Numbered from the stretch's first letter, positions 43,193 through 55,534 are shown. The stretch: 64,000 bases of DNA from Chlorella sorokiniana (GCA_025917655.1 CP084612.1:1488001-1552000), one strand, 5' to 3'. Made by a program: numbers and translations. The notes: a model not told the origin generated them from the letters alone.

Positions 43193-46100
43193 ATGAGACA
43201 CGCCGCAGCAGCCCTGCTGATGCTGGGCCTCCTAGCGGGGGTGCCCAAGCAGTGCAGAAGGTGGGGTGCATGGCAGGGTGCAGGGCCTGCTGTGGCAAAC
43301 CCTCTTGAGCCAGCTTCAAGCAGAGCACCCTACACCTCGTCGCCGCTGATGCGCCCGCTCACCAGGCATTGCTGACGCGCCTCCCCCGCCCCAACGCTGC
43401 CGCGCCTCCCCCATGGCTCAGGCGGATGAGCAGGAGGCCCGCGGCATGGCGGGCTGGGCCAAGGACAAGGTGGGGGACGTGATGGGCACCGTGCGGGAAA
43501 AGATAGGCTCAGGTGAGGTGCAGGGCGGCTCGGGCGCGGCAGCGGCAGCTGTCGGTGACGCGCCTGCACATGCCCGCTCAGCTGCTTCCGCCCGCTTGCA
43601 GTCCCCTGACATTCCGCCTGCTGCCGGCCCCGGCCCCGTCGCCGACTGCAGAGTGGGGTGGGCATAAGGTGGAGGAGGCGGAGGCAGCGATGCCGGGCGG
43701 CGCCGGCGAGATCGAGTACGTGCGGGTGCGGCCCGCGCAGGCGAAGGAGGGCGACTCCGGCTGGCAGGCCGCACACGCAAAGTGAGGGCGGGGCTGATCG
43801 GTGGGGGAGGCGGGCAGGGAGGTGTGCGTGTCATCAGGAGGTTCGAGGCAGGGCTGGTTGTGGCTGCGGGACAGCGCTGAAAAGAGACGCTGCCAGGGGG
43901 AAGCAGTTGGGGAGGGGGAGGGTGCAGAGGATGCAAGGACCAAACGCTGACGGGCTCCAGCCTGCTGGCGGCGTCCAGTTTTGCAGCAACAAAGTTATCG
44001 TTGATGGGAATGCAGCTCTTTGGCGGCTCCCCAAGTAGCTCTGGTCCCTGTCGCATGCGGCAGCCACCGTTGCCTTTCCTGAAAACCGGGAAAGCGCCCC
44101 ACGGCTCCCCCTGCACCCCTGTCAACACAGAAACGTGTGCACAGTGTGCCCTTGTTTACAAAATGGCCAGGCAGCAGCAGGCACACTCTAGCTGCGCGCC
44201 CTGCCCTGCGCACAGGGGCTTCAGGGGCGGTGGCAGGGACAGCGCAGGGGCGGAAGAGCACGCGGAGGGGCCGCGCCAGGCGTGGCGGCACATGGGGCAG
44301 GACCTGCAGGACCCTCACCAGTGGGACCCGCAGACGGAGCAGGGCTTTGAGCGCTGGGCCGACGAGCATCCGGGGGCGGCGGGTCGACGCGCTGAGGGGT
44401 GGGGGGTGAGCGCTTCGCTCGACCACGGCCCTCCCCATACATCCTTGCTAGCTGCTGTCTTTTTGGGGCCTGCCTGGGGCTCCGTCACCCTCTGCTGCCG
44501 CTGCCTGCTCCGGATGCATGGGCACGAGCAGCATGTAAAAGTCGTCAGCACGCCACTTGGCACGCAGTTCTTACCCTTTCACGTGCAGTGCCCATTTCTG
44601 GCTGGCTGCCTCGACTGCCATCCCGCCGGAAGCTTTCGTACAACAGCTGCGCAAAGTCTTCACTCTTTAACGTCCCACCCATGCGCCCTTTAAACCTGCC
44701 CGCCCTTCTCACATCCCATGCAGGCCTGCCGGCATGCTCTCTCGCACCTGGGACTCCGTCAAGTCCAGCCTGGGCATGGCCTCTGACAAGACCCAGCAGG
44801 CAGCAGGGCAGGTGGGCCGCCACTCTGGCGCCGCGACAGGCTGGCACGTGCGTGCTCCGCCAGCTGGGAGCCGCTGCTGCCGACCCCTGTTGCTGTGCTT
44901 GACGGTACATTTTTAAGTGCTGCTCGCTCCGCATGCTGCCGCCGCAGGCCTCTGACGCCGCCTCCGACGCAACGAGGTACGCTCGCGCATCCTCTTGCTG
45001 CGAGGGCTTTACTTTTACACCCGCCCTGCCCGCGCTTGCAGCTCACACGCCTTCCTGGCAGGTCCCGCCTCGCTGGTGGTCCCTGGTTGCTGGCCGCCGT
45101 CCTCCCAGCATAGCCTCTTGCCTATGCTGCTGCGCATGCCGGGGTGCAGGTATGCGTACGATCGCGCGGCTGGGATGAAGAACGCGGCAGGCCAGAGCTG
45201 GGACGACGCGATGAACGCCGCCTACCGCACCTGGGAGTCTGCCAAGACCGGCAGCCAACAGACGTGGGATGAGGTGGGTGCTCGGGGCGAATGAGGGGCG
45301 GGTGGGTGGGGAGGGCAGGGATGGGGGAGGCACGGCTCACATCTGGGGTATCAGTGTGTTTGGATGCACTTTCTATATCTTGGCTAGACATGAATAGCTC
45401 TTCAAAGAGATCTTGCAGCTGTGCTCGCCTTCACGGCCCTTGTGTCGTCAAGGGCGACGGAAAGCGGCGGCTGGTCATGCCTTGCTGCTGTGCCGGACGA
45501 TGGCCCCAGGGCTCGTTCCATGATTCGACTGTTTCCTCAGCCTCTCCACGAAATCTCCACGAAATTCCAAAAGGAATCTCATTCTCCGCTGTGCCTTTCA
45601 CAGTCTCCTGAGCTGCCCCACAAAACTAGCTGCTGCTGTCCGCCACCTGGCAGCGCCGCCGCAATCGGGCAGCTTCCCACCGAGTGTCGCACTTGTCCGA
45701 CAGTAAAATCGCGCAGCATAAATACTCCGGAACAATCTTTGTTGTTCCAATTAGTATTCTGTTATTTCGCACATTGTCCAATCCTCGAACAAGCTCACAG
45801 CGATACATCAACCTCCACGTGAGTGCCCTCCTCGCACGATTCGCCGCACACACGAACGATGGCTGCTGCTGTCGTTGCACAAGTTGCAGCGGCAGCGGCG
45901 AGACGCACAATATGCAGCATGCTTTGCAAAACAAGACTTTCTGATTCCTGCGCCGCCGCCTCTGCCTTGGCCCCTCCCTCTGACTGAGCTGCTGGGACGT
46001 TCTCCCCTGCCCCTGGTTGCAAAGCATCAGAGAGCCCGGTATTTGCTGGCTGTAAGGGCAAAAGCACTCTTCCACTCTGCCATCTCACGCTGCTTTGCGC

Positions 46101-49100
46101 TCGCCCCGCTGCCTCGTCGTCTCGTTTCGCATCAGGCGCCCCACCCAGCATTATGCCGCTCACTCATACATTGCCCTCCCCCGGCATGTCTTTGTGCAGG
46201 CCAAGCGCACTGCCTGGGATCAGTGGTCCTCCACCGTCTCCTGGCCTGCCCGCTCGTATCAAGCAACCAAGGTAGGCTGGGCCCACGCCGTCGCCTGCAG
46301 CTGTGCGCGTGGCCTGGCTGGCAGCCCCTGCGGAAACTCAGTGCTGGATTTCGCAGCCTGCCCGCGCGTTTGACCACCCTAACACGTCCTGCCCACCTGC
46401 CTGCACCTGCTGCCGCCGCAGGGCGCGATGCAAGATGCCGCACAGAACGCCGCCAGCACTGTGAAGGGCGCCGCTGCGGCGCTGCGGGCGCTGCCCAGAA
46501 CGCCGCCGGGGCCGCCGTCGACGCCACCAAGGGCGCCGCCCAGTCGGCCGCTGACACCGCGGGCTGGGCTGCTGACACTGCGCGCACCAGCTGGGAGGAT
46601 GCCATGTCGGCGGCCCACAGCAACTGGGTGGCTGGCAGGGACAAGAGCAAGCAGGTGAACCGGGGTGGGCAGAGGCGGGGCTGGCGGGCACAGCGGACGG
46701 CAAGGCTGATTCCACCACTGCGCAGCTGGTCTGTGTTGTAGCTCCAATGTCCTACAGCGACCACGCTCAGCTAGCACAGTCGGGAAGCTGTTGTGAATCT
46801 CCCCCAAACCGTCCCTCCCGCATCAACCCCCATCTGCCTGCAGACCTGGGACCAAGCAAAGCAGGCGGCGTGGGACAACTGGAAGGTGGGAGGGCGGCTG
46901 CGTTGGTGGCAGTGAGGGCAGGCACCTTTCCAGCGGGGTTTCCTGCCTCGCCTGTCAAAATATCGTCAGTGGGGCCCATGACAAGCGTGTCGGCGTCGGC
47001 CGCATGAGCAGCGTGGTGACGCCGGCACTCTGCATGGGGCCGGCTGACGACATTTTGACGGGCGAGGCAGGAACCCCGCTACAAAGATGCCTGCTCCGGC
47101 ACAGGCTGGATGCGGCGTCAGATTCGGCATTCTGTGCTCAGCCTCTTTGTGCCCCATGCTCTCCCCTCCCTGTCCCCTCTCCTCCCCCTCGTCCTGCCAG
47201 GCTGCCGAGGGCAAGGCCTATGCCGGGTATGACGCCGCCAAGGATGCCGCCGCCTCGCGCTACGACGCCGCGCTCCAGTCCGCCTACAGCAGCTGGGAGG
47301 TGGGTGTACGGGAGGGGTCTCAGCGCCTTGGTAGCACGCTTGTTCAGAGGCAAAGCGGCCGTGTGCGTCTCGCCCTGCATGATGCCCTCCAACCATTCGC
47401 TCCTGCCATGCATGCATGTGGTTGCTCGAGTGCCGGCATCCGCACCTTACCCCGCCTGCCGCGCCCCCCTCCCTTCGTGCGTCGGCAGACCACCAAGGAC
47501 AAGTCTGGCCAGACCTGGGACGCCGCCCGCGACGCCTTCAACCGCAACTGGCGCTCCGCTAGCGGCAACTGGGACGACGCCATGTCCTCGGCCTGGGAGC
47601 AGTGGCAGGTGGGCTGCCGGGGGCTGCTCTGGGACAGAGGCAGCGCAAGCAGTCGGACAGGCTGCCACGTCTGCATAGTCGCTGGCTCAAGAGTGCAGCG
47701 TGTGTCGCAGGCCGCCCGATGGCAGCGCTTGATGGCAGGTGGAGCGACCCATCCCGGCTCTGAGCCGCCTGCCCTGCCACTGCCCCCATCCCGGCCCTGC
47801 CCTGCAGGCCACCAAGGACAAGACTGGCGAGGTGCGGGCCCAATCGGCCACCACCGCCTGCTGCCTGCTGCCTCACAAGCGCAGCCTCCGTGGCAGCGCC
47901 CGCTGCTGCGCCCTGCCTTGCTGCGGCTCGCTGCACAGGGCTGTGACGCACCCTGACCCCCCCCACACACACACCACCCCCACCTTCGCCGCACACAGAC
48001 CTGGGACGAGGCCAAGCGCAAGGCGTACGACCAGTGGAACGCTGGGCGCGGCGCTGCCGAAGTCGTGAGTGTGGAATGTGTGGGCTGTGGGGGAGGGGGG
48101 TGCGCTTTGCCTGGCCCTGCTCTGCATCAGTTTGCGCCTGCCTTTGCACATCACACGCCTGCCCTGCCTCTCGCATCGCCTGCTCTGCAGACCGCGGACC
48201 GCGCTGCCAGCGGGTGGGAGGGGTGGATGCGCGCCGCCTGGAGCCGCTGGACCCGCACCAAGGACGCCACCAACGAGAGCTGGGACGCCGCCAAGGACAG
48301 CGCGCGCAGGTGTGGGGGTGGGGGTGGGTGGTGGTTGTTATCGGTGCAAAAGGCTGCCCTGCAGAATGCAATGCGGGCTGCCGCTGCCGCGGCAGCCCCC
48401 TGCTGCCGGCGTGCGCCTTTACCAGCGCTGTCCCAAGGCCATGCGGTGCATGACTTGACCGTGTGCCGCGCCCCTTCTGTACTGCCTGTTTGTACCGCAG
48501 GACCTACGACTCGGTGGCCTCCTCCTCCCAGCAGACCTGGGACCAGGCCAAGCAGGCCGCCCAGCAGCAGTGGGAGAGCACCAAGGATAAGACCGGGCAG
48601 GTGGGTTGGCCGGGTGGCGGAGCCCCCATGCAGCGCCGCGCAGCAGGCCCCTTCCCTCCTCTGCCCTGCACTGCGTGCCCCTGAGCCTGGTCGGCCCCGC
48701 CTTGCACGAAACAACTGCCGGTTGAAAAGCACTTGAGTGTGGCGTTGACTCCTGAAAAGCTGGTTGCCCCTCTTTTCTGCCGACTCTTCTCCCCCGCCCC
48801 GCTCCCTCCTCAACAGACCTGGGACGACGCCTCACACGCCGCCTGGGAGAACTGGATGAACGCCCGCGCCTACGCCGGCGGCTCCTGGGCCAATGCCCAG
48901 AAGGCGGCTGAGCAGTACTGGAAGGATACCAAGGGTGAGGCTGAGGGGCGCTGCCCGGCGGCCAGATAAGCTCGCCGGGTGCAACAGCTTTTCGGCCACA
49001 AGTGCTGCCCCTGCCCTCCCCTGCTTCCATCACAGTCCCCCACCCTCCTATTGACCCACCCACCCACCCATCCACTACATATCTTGCCCCGTGCACATGC

Positions 49101-50435
49101 AGGCAAGACCAAGGAGGGCTACGATGAGTTCATGGCGGGCGTGGGCCGCAACTACGACGCCGCGCGCGACTCCGCGGGCTGGACCTGGGACGAGGCGCAG
49201 CGTGCCGCCAAGGAGCGGTGGGGGGCCACCAAGAGCAAGACCAAGCAGACCTGGGATCAGGTGCGCCGCTGTGTGTTAGTGAAAAGTGGGCGAGGGGCAC
49301 CTTGTTCAAATGTGGGTGTGATATGCGACTTCGCTCAGCCGGCCACATGGCTGCCTGCCCCCAGCGTTCAGCTCCCAAACCACAACACACACCTCACTTC
49401 CGTCCACAGGCCGGCGACGCCGCGTGGACCAACTGGCTGCGGGCTCGCGCTGCCGCCGGCGCCAGCTGGGATGAGCTGCAGGTGGGGGCTTCTGCAAGGC
49501 CGTTGGGCGATGCACTGAGCCTGCCTCCCTGGCGCCTGCTACTGGCGGGGGCTGCGGCACTAGGGCCAACTAGGGCCAGGCACCCGGGGGGCCCTTCCCA
49601 CCACCCCTCATCCCCCTTTCAAACCACACCTGGTGCCTTAACTTTCTGGCCCCCCCCACCCCACCCACCCCCACTCCCCACCCACACAGGCCTCCCTCAA
49701 GGAGCGGTATGACGCCACCAAGGGCACCACCAAGCAGTCGTACGACGACTGGGCACGCAGCGCGCGCGCCACGTTCGATGAGGGCGCCGCGCGGGCGGCG
49801 GCTGGTGGGACACGTTTGCCGACCGCGTGGCCTGCACCTGGGACGCCGCCAGGTGCCGGGTGCAGGAGACGCTGGGCATGGGCGCTGCGGTGAGCTGCCC
49901 AGCCCGCTGCAATTACGTCGTACAGCGCTGCTGCCGCTGCTGGTCGCGGGTCAGCCTGGCAGGCGGCGCCTCCTCCCGCCGTTCCCTGCATCGTCGCCGG
50001 GCCGCGGCGGCGGATGCTCGGCAGGCTCGAGCACGCCACGCTCCCTTCACATTTCACACGTGGATTGCTGTCGTGTCTTGACTGCAGAGCGCGGGCGACT
50101 CGGCCGATGCGGTGCGCAAGCAGGCGCACGGCAAGGTGGGCCTGCCAGCTGCCCCCACGTGCTGCTGCCGTCGTTTGGAAAGCATGCGCCTGGCCGGAGA
50201 AGCCGAGCAGCAGGGGCATGACCTCGCCGGCATCAGCAGTTCTGGCCTGCCTGCGCTGTACCCACCAGGAAAACCAAGCTGTGGCCTTCCTCCCTCGCTA
50301 TCGCTGCTGCCCCAGCCCACACCCACTCACATCTCGTCAGCATGCTGCTGAGCTGCCTTACAGGGCGGCGGTACCGCTCCTGTACCGCAGGTCGATGAGC
50401 TATACGAGAAGGCTAGCCACAAGGCGGAGCTGTGA
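43193..50435 (+). CDS. Trp-rich LEA-like repeat protein, exported, about 22 exons
   Basis: No known family fits whole. Exon 1 (43193-43240) encodes a signal peptide core (MRHAAAALLMLGLLAG). Exon 2 (43366-43512) adds IADAPPPPQ...MAQADEQEARGMAGWAKDKV, joined in frame if one G is added at 43236-43241; otherwise the product starts at ATG 43413 without a signal. Exons 3-5 are charged. Exons 6-22 are short (24-212 nt) and mostly phase 0, and many encode one or two amphipathic helices with W at 11-residue spacing: SWDDAMNAAYRTWE, TWDQAKQAAWDNWK, NWDDAMSSAWEQWQ, TWDEAKRKAYDQWN, TWDQAKQAAQQQWE, TWDDASHAAWENWM. The end is VDELYEKASHKAEL, stop 50433-50435. Very small exons: 44948-44976 (29 nt) and 47808-47831 (24 nt, ATKDKTGE). 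Bases missing at GGG 46486-46488 and near 49800. The 926-nt gap 45274-46199 could instead separate two genes: TATA-like ATAAATA at about 45720, ATG at 45859. Confidence 0.7.
46918..47094. repeat. Intronic inverted repeat, about 63-bp arms
   Basis: Arm 1 (46918-46980) GCAGGCACCTTTCCAGCGGG...CGTCAGTGGGGCCCATG and arm 2 (47033-47094), read in reverse complement, GCAGGCATCTTTGTAGCGGG...CGTCAGCCGGCCCCATG, match at nearly all positions (about ten differences). The loop is 52 nt. It lies wholly inside the intron between the exons at 46844-46885 and 47201-47299. Confidence 0.9.
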
Positions 50436-50714
50436 GCGTGGCGCTTCTTTGAAGTAGCAACAACAGAATGAACCCAGCCCCAGAGCACAAGACCACCAGA
50501 ATGCGCTGCCGCGCAGCGCCAGAGTCAGCCGCCATTGCGCTGACCTTGCCCAATTACAGACCCGTACAAGTGTGCCAAACCTTCTTTTGGCCGGGGTTGC
50601 TTGTGTGTTCCCTTTTATGCGGCGTGACACGATTTTTCTGTGAGTTCCTGCCAAGCAGTACAAGCCTGAACATAGCGTGCTGAGCTTGCATTGTTGATCA
50701 GCTGACACACCTGT

Positions 50715-50719
50715 TGTAA
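50715..50719 (+). terminator. TGTAA poly(A) signal, Trp-rich repeat gene
   Basis: TGTAA 280 nt after the stop at 50435. Confidence 0.45.
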
Positions 50720-50806
50720 ATTACCTTCCGAGCACCGCAGCATTCTCCCTCCGCAAGTACCCTGCCCTATCGTCCGCTTCGAAGGATGGTGCAGCCTGGC
50801 GAGAGC

Positions 50807-50811
50807 TTACA
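50807..50811 (-). terminator. TGTAA poly(A) signal, eL28 gene
   Basis: TGTAA on the minus strand, 113 nt past the eL28 stop at 50924. It lies about 90 nt beyond the facing signal at 50715, so the two 3' UTRs overlap. Confidence 0.55.
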
Positions 50812-50923
50812 GGCGGAAGGGCAGCACAAGGCCGTTGAACATGCTAGCGGGTTTCATGCCACGAGGCAGCTGTGTGTGCCGCGCAGCCCGCCCGTCTCGG
50901 CCAGCAGAGTTCTTAGCTCAGCC

Positions 50924-51522
50924 TCACTGGTCGGCCTTGGCGGCTGCCCTGGCGGCGCGGATGCCCTTGGTCAGAGCAGAGGCGCGGGCCTGGGCGGCAT
51001 GCTGCAGGGACGGAGGGGCGGAGCGCAGGGACGCTCAGTGCAGCAGCGCAGCGCAGGAGTGCTGCAGCAGGGTGGCCAGTGCGCTGGGTGCGGGCAGGGG
51101 GTTGGAGGAGGGGCGCTTGCAAGCGGCAGATGGCGTCCGGGTGCTGTAAGTCAGCTTAAGAATAGCTGGCTCCAGCCGGGGTGCTGCCAGCGACGGCGGC
51201 CCACCTTGAGGTCGGGGCGGGTGCTCGCGGCCTCGGCGCCGGCGGCGTGGTTGGCCCGCCGCGCGTTCTTCTTCACCACGGAGCCCTTGAGGGCGCCCGT
51301 CTTGGACTTCTTGCTGCTCTTGGCCACGACGATGGCGTCGCCGGCGGGGGCCAGCGCCACGTCCACCGTGCTGCCGCGGTTGGCCAGCCCGCTGTGCTTG
51401 AAGCTGCTGAGGTTGGCCAGGTTGCCGGGCTCCGCCGAGAACACGGCGCCGTTCACCGCCGCATTCTTGCGCACAAAGCTGTTGTGCTTCTTGACCAGCT
51501 CCCAGACCAGCTGCGACGACAT
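50924..51522 (-). CDS. RPL28: 60S ribosomal protein L28 (eL28)
   Basis: Exon 1 (about 51205-51522) MSSQLVWELVKKHNSFVRKN, FSAEPGNLANLSSFKHSGLA, NRGSTVDVALAPAGDAIVVA, GALKGSVVKKNARRANHAAG, ending RPDLK. Exon 2 (about 50924-51004) HAAQARASALTKGIRAARAA, AKADQ, stop 50924-50926. The LVW.LVK..NSF, S.EP.NL...SF.. GL and NARR...RPDL pattern is eL28. Slightly short at the C-terminus versus animals, normal for plants. A CTGCAG just before the ATG suggests a 5' UTR intron. Frame is intact throughout, as expected if sequence errors hit only longer C/G runs. Confidence 0.92.
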
Positions 51523-52602
51523 GGCGGCCCTGCAGGGCGGCAGCGGGGCGGCAGCGGCGTCAGGGTCAGCAGCGGCAAGGACCCGACGCCCCAGCAGCCT
51601 TCATACATGCCAGCGGTCCACCGCTGTTTCTGCGGCAGCTGCCCTGGCTGAGCGAGAGGCGCCGCTGCGACGGACGGGCCGACGCTTCGCAGGTGGTCTC
51701 AAACACCCGCCGCTCTGCCTAGAGGTCTTCCAAACGGCTGTATGGATTGGTTCTCTGTTCTACATTGCTGCTGCGACGCTAGTGGAGGAGCTTCGGAGTA
51801 TAAAAGCTGTGCTGAAAGTTCTGGCGGCCTTTCAAGCTGTCTGCATGGCTGATAAAAGTCTATGCACGATGGAAGACTTGGCTGGGCTGTCGGCCTGCGA
51901 TGGCCGCACATGGCCTGCATCGCTGTGTGGCTGTGCCCTCCGCCCTAGGCGCACCTGATTGACAAGCGGCAACAACGTGCAGCAAAGTCTTTGAGAGAAC
52001 GAGGAGGGCGGCGACCCTCGGTGAAAACACGGACACCTTGACCCAGGCACGCGCTGCCAGCAGTGACAGCACGCACCTTGTGACAGTGAGCCATGTCCAG
52101 CTGAAGAATGGATGCATTCATCCTTTTGTGCCTTATCCTTGATTGAACCTTTCTCATCAGCGGTTGAGCAACAGGCAGGCGTGCTTCACACAGCAGCTTT
52201 TGCAGTGGAACGGCCAGAAGCAAGCACAGCAAATCAGTGGAGAAAAGGGCAACCAGCCCGTCTGCAGGTTTTCGTTCATACTTTCTGGCGAGGCGCGCCA
52301 CCAATGCGATGGCGTCCTCAGAGTTAGTCTCAGGCCCATGGTTGGGTCCACCCCAGGGGCAGGCGGGCATGCCGCTGCCGCCCCATGCTGCCGCTCCGGC
52401 TGCTCGTGTCTGGTTGCTGCGCCGCCGCGGAGCGACGAGGGGCACGCAGGCTCGCGCCCCAGCCAGCTGCTGCGGCGGCGGTGGGTTTGGTCGTGGCGCC
52501 GCCGCTGCACCGCACGGCTCCACGCTGCCGCCGGCTGGCGGCCAGTCACGGTTGCACGGCGCAGCGGCGCACCAGCCACGACACGCCGCTCGCTCGCGGC
52601 GC
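51523..52602. other. Upstream of eL28 and 3' flank of the RGG protein gene
   Basis: About 1.1 kb without a supported gene. It contains the eL28 promoter and the RGG-protein 3' UTR; open frames here lack recognisable motifs. Confidence 0.45.
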
Positions 52603-54991
52603 TCAGGCCTGCCCCAGGGCGGGAAGGCGGCCTCCAGGTCCAGAGGGCGCCGCCGGCCCCGGCGCCACGCCCTCGCCGCGCCCTCCACGGCCGGAGAAGC
52701 CGCGGCCGGCACCACGGCCGGCGCCGCGGCCCTCGGGCGGGGCCCGCGGCCGGCGCCGCGGCCGGCGCCACGGCCGCCGCGGCCGCCGCGGCCCTCGCCG
52801 CGCCCGCCGCGGAAGTCGTTGTCGGAGGCGATGCGGAAGGCCACGTTGAGCACCTCCTTCTCCTTGCGCTCCTTCTCGCGGCCGGCCTTGTTGGCGCCGA
52901 TGACCTGCGTTGACGGCGACGGGCCGGGAGCCAGATCAGGCCAGGCAGAAAAGGCAGATCAGGACTTGCAAGCGGATGGGGAGGCAGGGCCGGGAGGGGA
53001 AGGCCGGCTGCGCACCCGCAGAAGCAGCCACCTTGCAGCAGCCGGCCCGTGGGGCTGCTTGCGGGCAAGGGCGCCACCCGCGGTCCGCCTGCGGCCCCAA
53101 GGCGCGCACCCAAGTGCCCCCTGGTTGAGCAGCCGCCCCCACCTTGACGTTCTTGGAGAGGGAGAGGCCGGCGTCGTCCTCCGCCTTCTCAAAGGTCTTC
53201 ATGCCGGAGAACTGCTTCTCGTCGGCCTTGTACGCAGCCTCGCGCGTCTGGTTCAGCCCAGCGCGCTTCTCAGCCAGCACCACCTCGTACTCCTCCAGCG
53301 TCATTTGCTGCGGCGGGGCGGCAGGAGGAGACGTCAAAAGGGACGGATAGCGGAAATGGGGGGGCGCACAGCGGCAGCAAGTGTGTCGGCGCATGTGCGA
53401 GTGGGTGGCGCTTTGCCACGCTTGCATTCCCTGCACCCCACTTCACCCAGGCACAGCTACCACCCCACCACACCCACCTTCTCCTCCTCCTCCTCGGGCT
53501 CGACAGGGGCGGCATCCTCGACGGTCTCAACGGGCGCCGCCTCGGCGCCCTCCTCGGCAGGCGGGGCCTCGGCAGCGGGGGCCTCCCTGTGGCAGCCGGG
53601 GCCAAACCGCGGCAGCCAGGTCAGCCAAGCGGCGTGGCAGCAAGGCCGAGTGGCCACCAGCAGCAGCGGGCGGCGAGTCGTTCTGCTGACTGCCGAGGCT
53701 TGTCGTCCACAAGTGCCTCCTCCTCCTGGCTGCAAAATTGTCGGGCTGCTGACGCATGGCCGGAGGGCTTCCAGAAGCACCAGCGGTAGGCTGGGCTGCC
53801 CTTCCAGCGAGCCCCTCAGCAGCAGGTGTGTCCTCCACCAGCGTGCAGCTCTTCCCCCAAGTGTGTTCAGCAGAGCAGCACCAGCAAGTTCGCCGCGGCA
53901 GGCATGCAGCAAAGCAGCAGCAGCACAGGCGGGGCGGCGCCGGGTGCACCCAGCAGCTGCCACTCACTCCTTGCCCTCCTCGCCCCAGTTGTGAGCGCCA
54001 CCGCCGTGGCGCTCTCGGTCTCGTGGCTGCAGCCCAGCCAGGCAGCGAAGGAAGCACGTCAGCCAGCAGAGAGCAGCAGCAGCGGCGAGCGGCACAGAGT
54101 GGCTGCGCCCGGCAGCCTGCCTCGGCGGCAAACGCCACCGAAGCGCAGCGCGCTGTTGCGCTGCTTCGGCTGCTGCGACGCTTCACAGGCTGCCCTCCGC
54201 CCAGGACCCTCACCCGCGGCCAGTGCCGTCCTGACGGTCGTACTCGCGCTTGCCCGGGCGAGGGCCTCGGCCACGGCCGCGGCCGCCGGCGGGGCGCTCG
54301 CCACGCCCGCGAGCTGCGCGGAGCGGGGGGAGGCAGGCATGCAGCACGCGCTGTCGGCACATGCAGGCGCAGGCACCTGCTGGGACTACAGGGCGGGAGC
54401 GCAGGCAGCACCGAGCGAGCGAGCATCGAATCGACGCGGCAGCTTCTCACCAGCAGGGGCCGACTCGGCGTCAAAGGCAGGCGCGTCGTCGCCCGCGGAG
54501 CGGGGCGGGGCCCACGGCCAGCGCCGCGCCACCGCGGCCAGCGCCACGGCCAGCCACCTCGCCGCGACCGGCGCCACCACGGCCGGCGGAGGCAGGGCGA
54601 GCTGCAAGCATACCCAGCGGGGAAGGTAGCGGGGTGAGCAAGAGGCCGCTATCTGGGGTACTCACCCGCGACCCAGCACGCTTGCAGGCGCCCCAAACGC
54701 ATTCAACCATGCCTCAATGTGTGCTGACACGGGCCATAGCACCCGCACAGGACCCGGTGATGAAGGTCTTAGCATGTGCTGCCAGCCGCCCCATCGAGAG
54801 CTGGCGTGTTGAGGATACTTTCGCATGCATGGAAAACGATGCATGCGGCGGGGGGCACTCACCAGCGGGCTCAGCAGCCGCCTTGGGGGCAGGCTCGGCA
54901 GCCTTCGCGGGCAGAGCGGCCGCATGGCGCTCACATCGACGTCCTGAGCATCATCGTTCAGCAATGCGAAAGCATTGCCAAGAGACGCCAT
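52603..54991 (-). CDS. SERBP1/HABP4 (RGGA, Stm1-like) RNA-binding protein
   Basis: The family binds ribosomes and mRNA; Stm1/SERBP1 preserve idle 80S ribosomes. Exon 1 from ATG 54989-54991: MASLGNAFALLNDDAQDVDV then an Ala/Pro/Lys stretch. RGG exons follow (ASAGRGGAGRGEVAGRGAGR), then GKREYDRQDGTGRG and RHGGGAHNWGEEGKE, the core Stm1 N-terminal signatures. Next are an acidic exon (AEAAPVETVEDAAPVEPEEE), the conserved block MTLEEYEVVLAEKRAGLNQT, KTFEKAEDDAGLSLSKNVK|, and VIGANKAGREKERKEKEVLN, VAFRIASDNDF. The C-terminal RGG tail ([20 protein letters not shown]) reaches stop 52603-52605 in the corrected frame; as assembled it drifts near 52740. Additional one-base breaks lie near 54930 and in the RGG exon near 54520. 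Divergent from the nucleoside kinase. Confidence 0.88.
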
Positions 54992-55534
54992 CGTTTCAGC
55001 CCCTCTGGAGCTGTTAAGGCCTAAGCCTGTCTGGGTTCTACTTCATAAGCTGCCTTGAGCAGCTCTCCCTCTTTCCTTGCCCACAAGACGTGAGACCGAT
55101 TGGCCAGAGGCCGATGGCGCCCGCATGCGGCCGTCATAGCCCGAGCGGCATGCTCTCCCCACTGCTGCAGTGCCAGGGACGAGCAGGTGACCACAGGGCA
55201 CCCAGGGGGTTGTTGACCCACTCCCACATTTCCTCACCACAGTTTTACAGTGTGGAGCAGCTGGACCGCGCCTTTACGAGCCTGCCCGGGAACCTCTGTG
55301 CGAGCCTCGCCTCCATGGCCCCCCAATGACTCGCCGGTGCGTTTCGAAAGCTCCCTGGACATCAGAACGGCCTTTCGGTCGCTCAATTGCGCCAAACGGC
55401 TGCTTGTCTCCGTGACATGGCGCGCCACATGTCCCCTGTGCTGCAGTCAGGGCGCTGTCACAATTTTCCGGGCACTGCATCAAGTTTTGACATCATCCAA
55501 GGGCGCAGCGGCCGCACCACAGCCCCACACCTGC
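54992..55534. other. Divergent promoter region
   Basis: Between the RGG-protein gene (-) and the deoxynucleoside kinase (+). No gene recognised. Confidence 0.45.
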
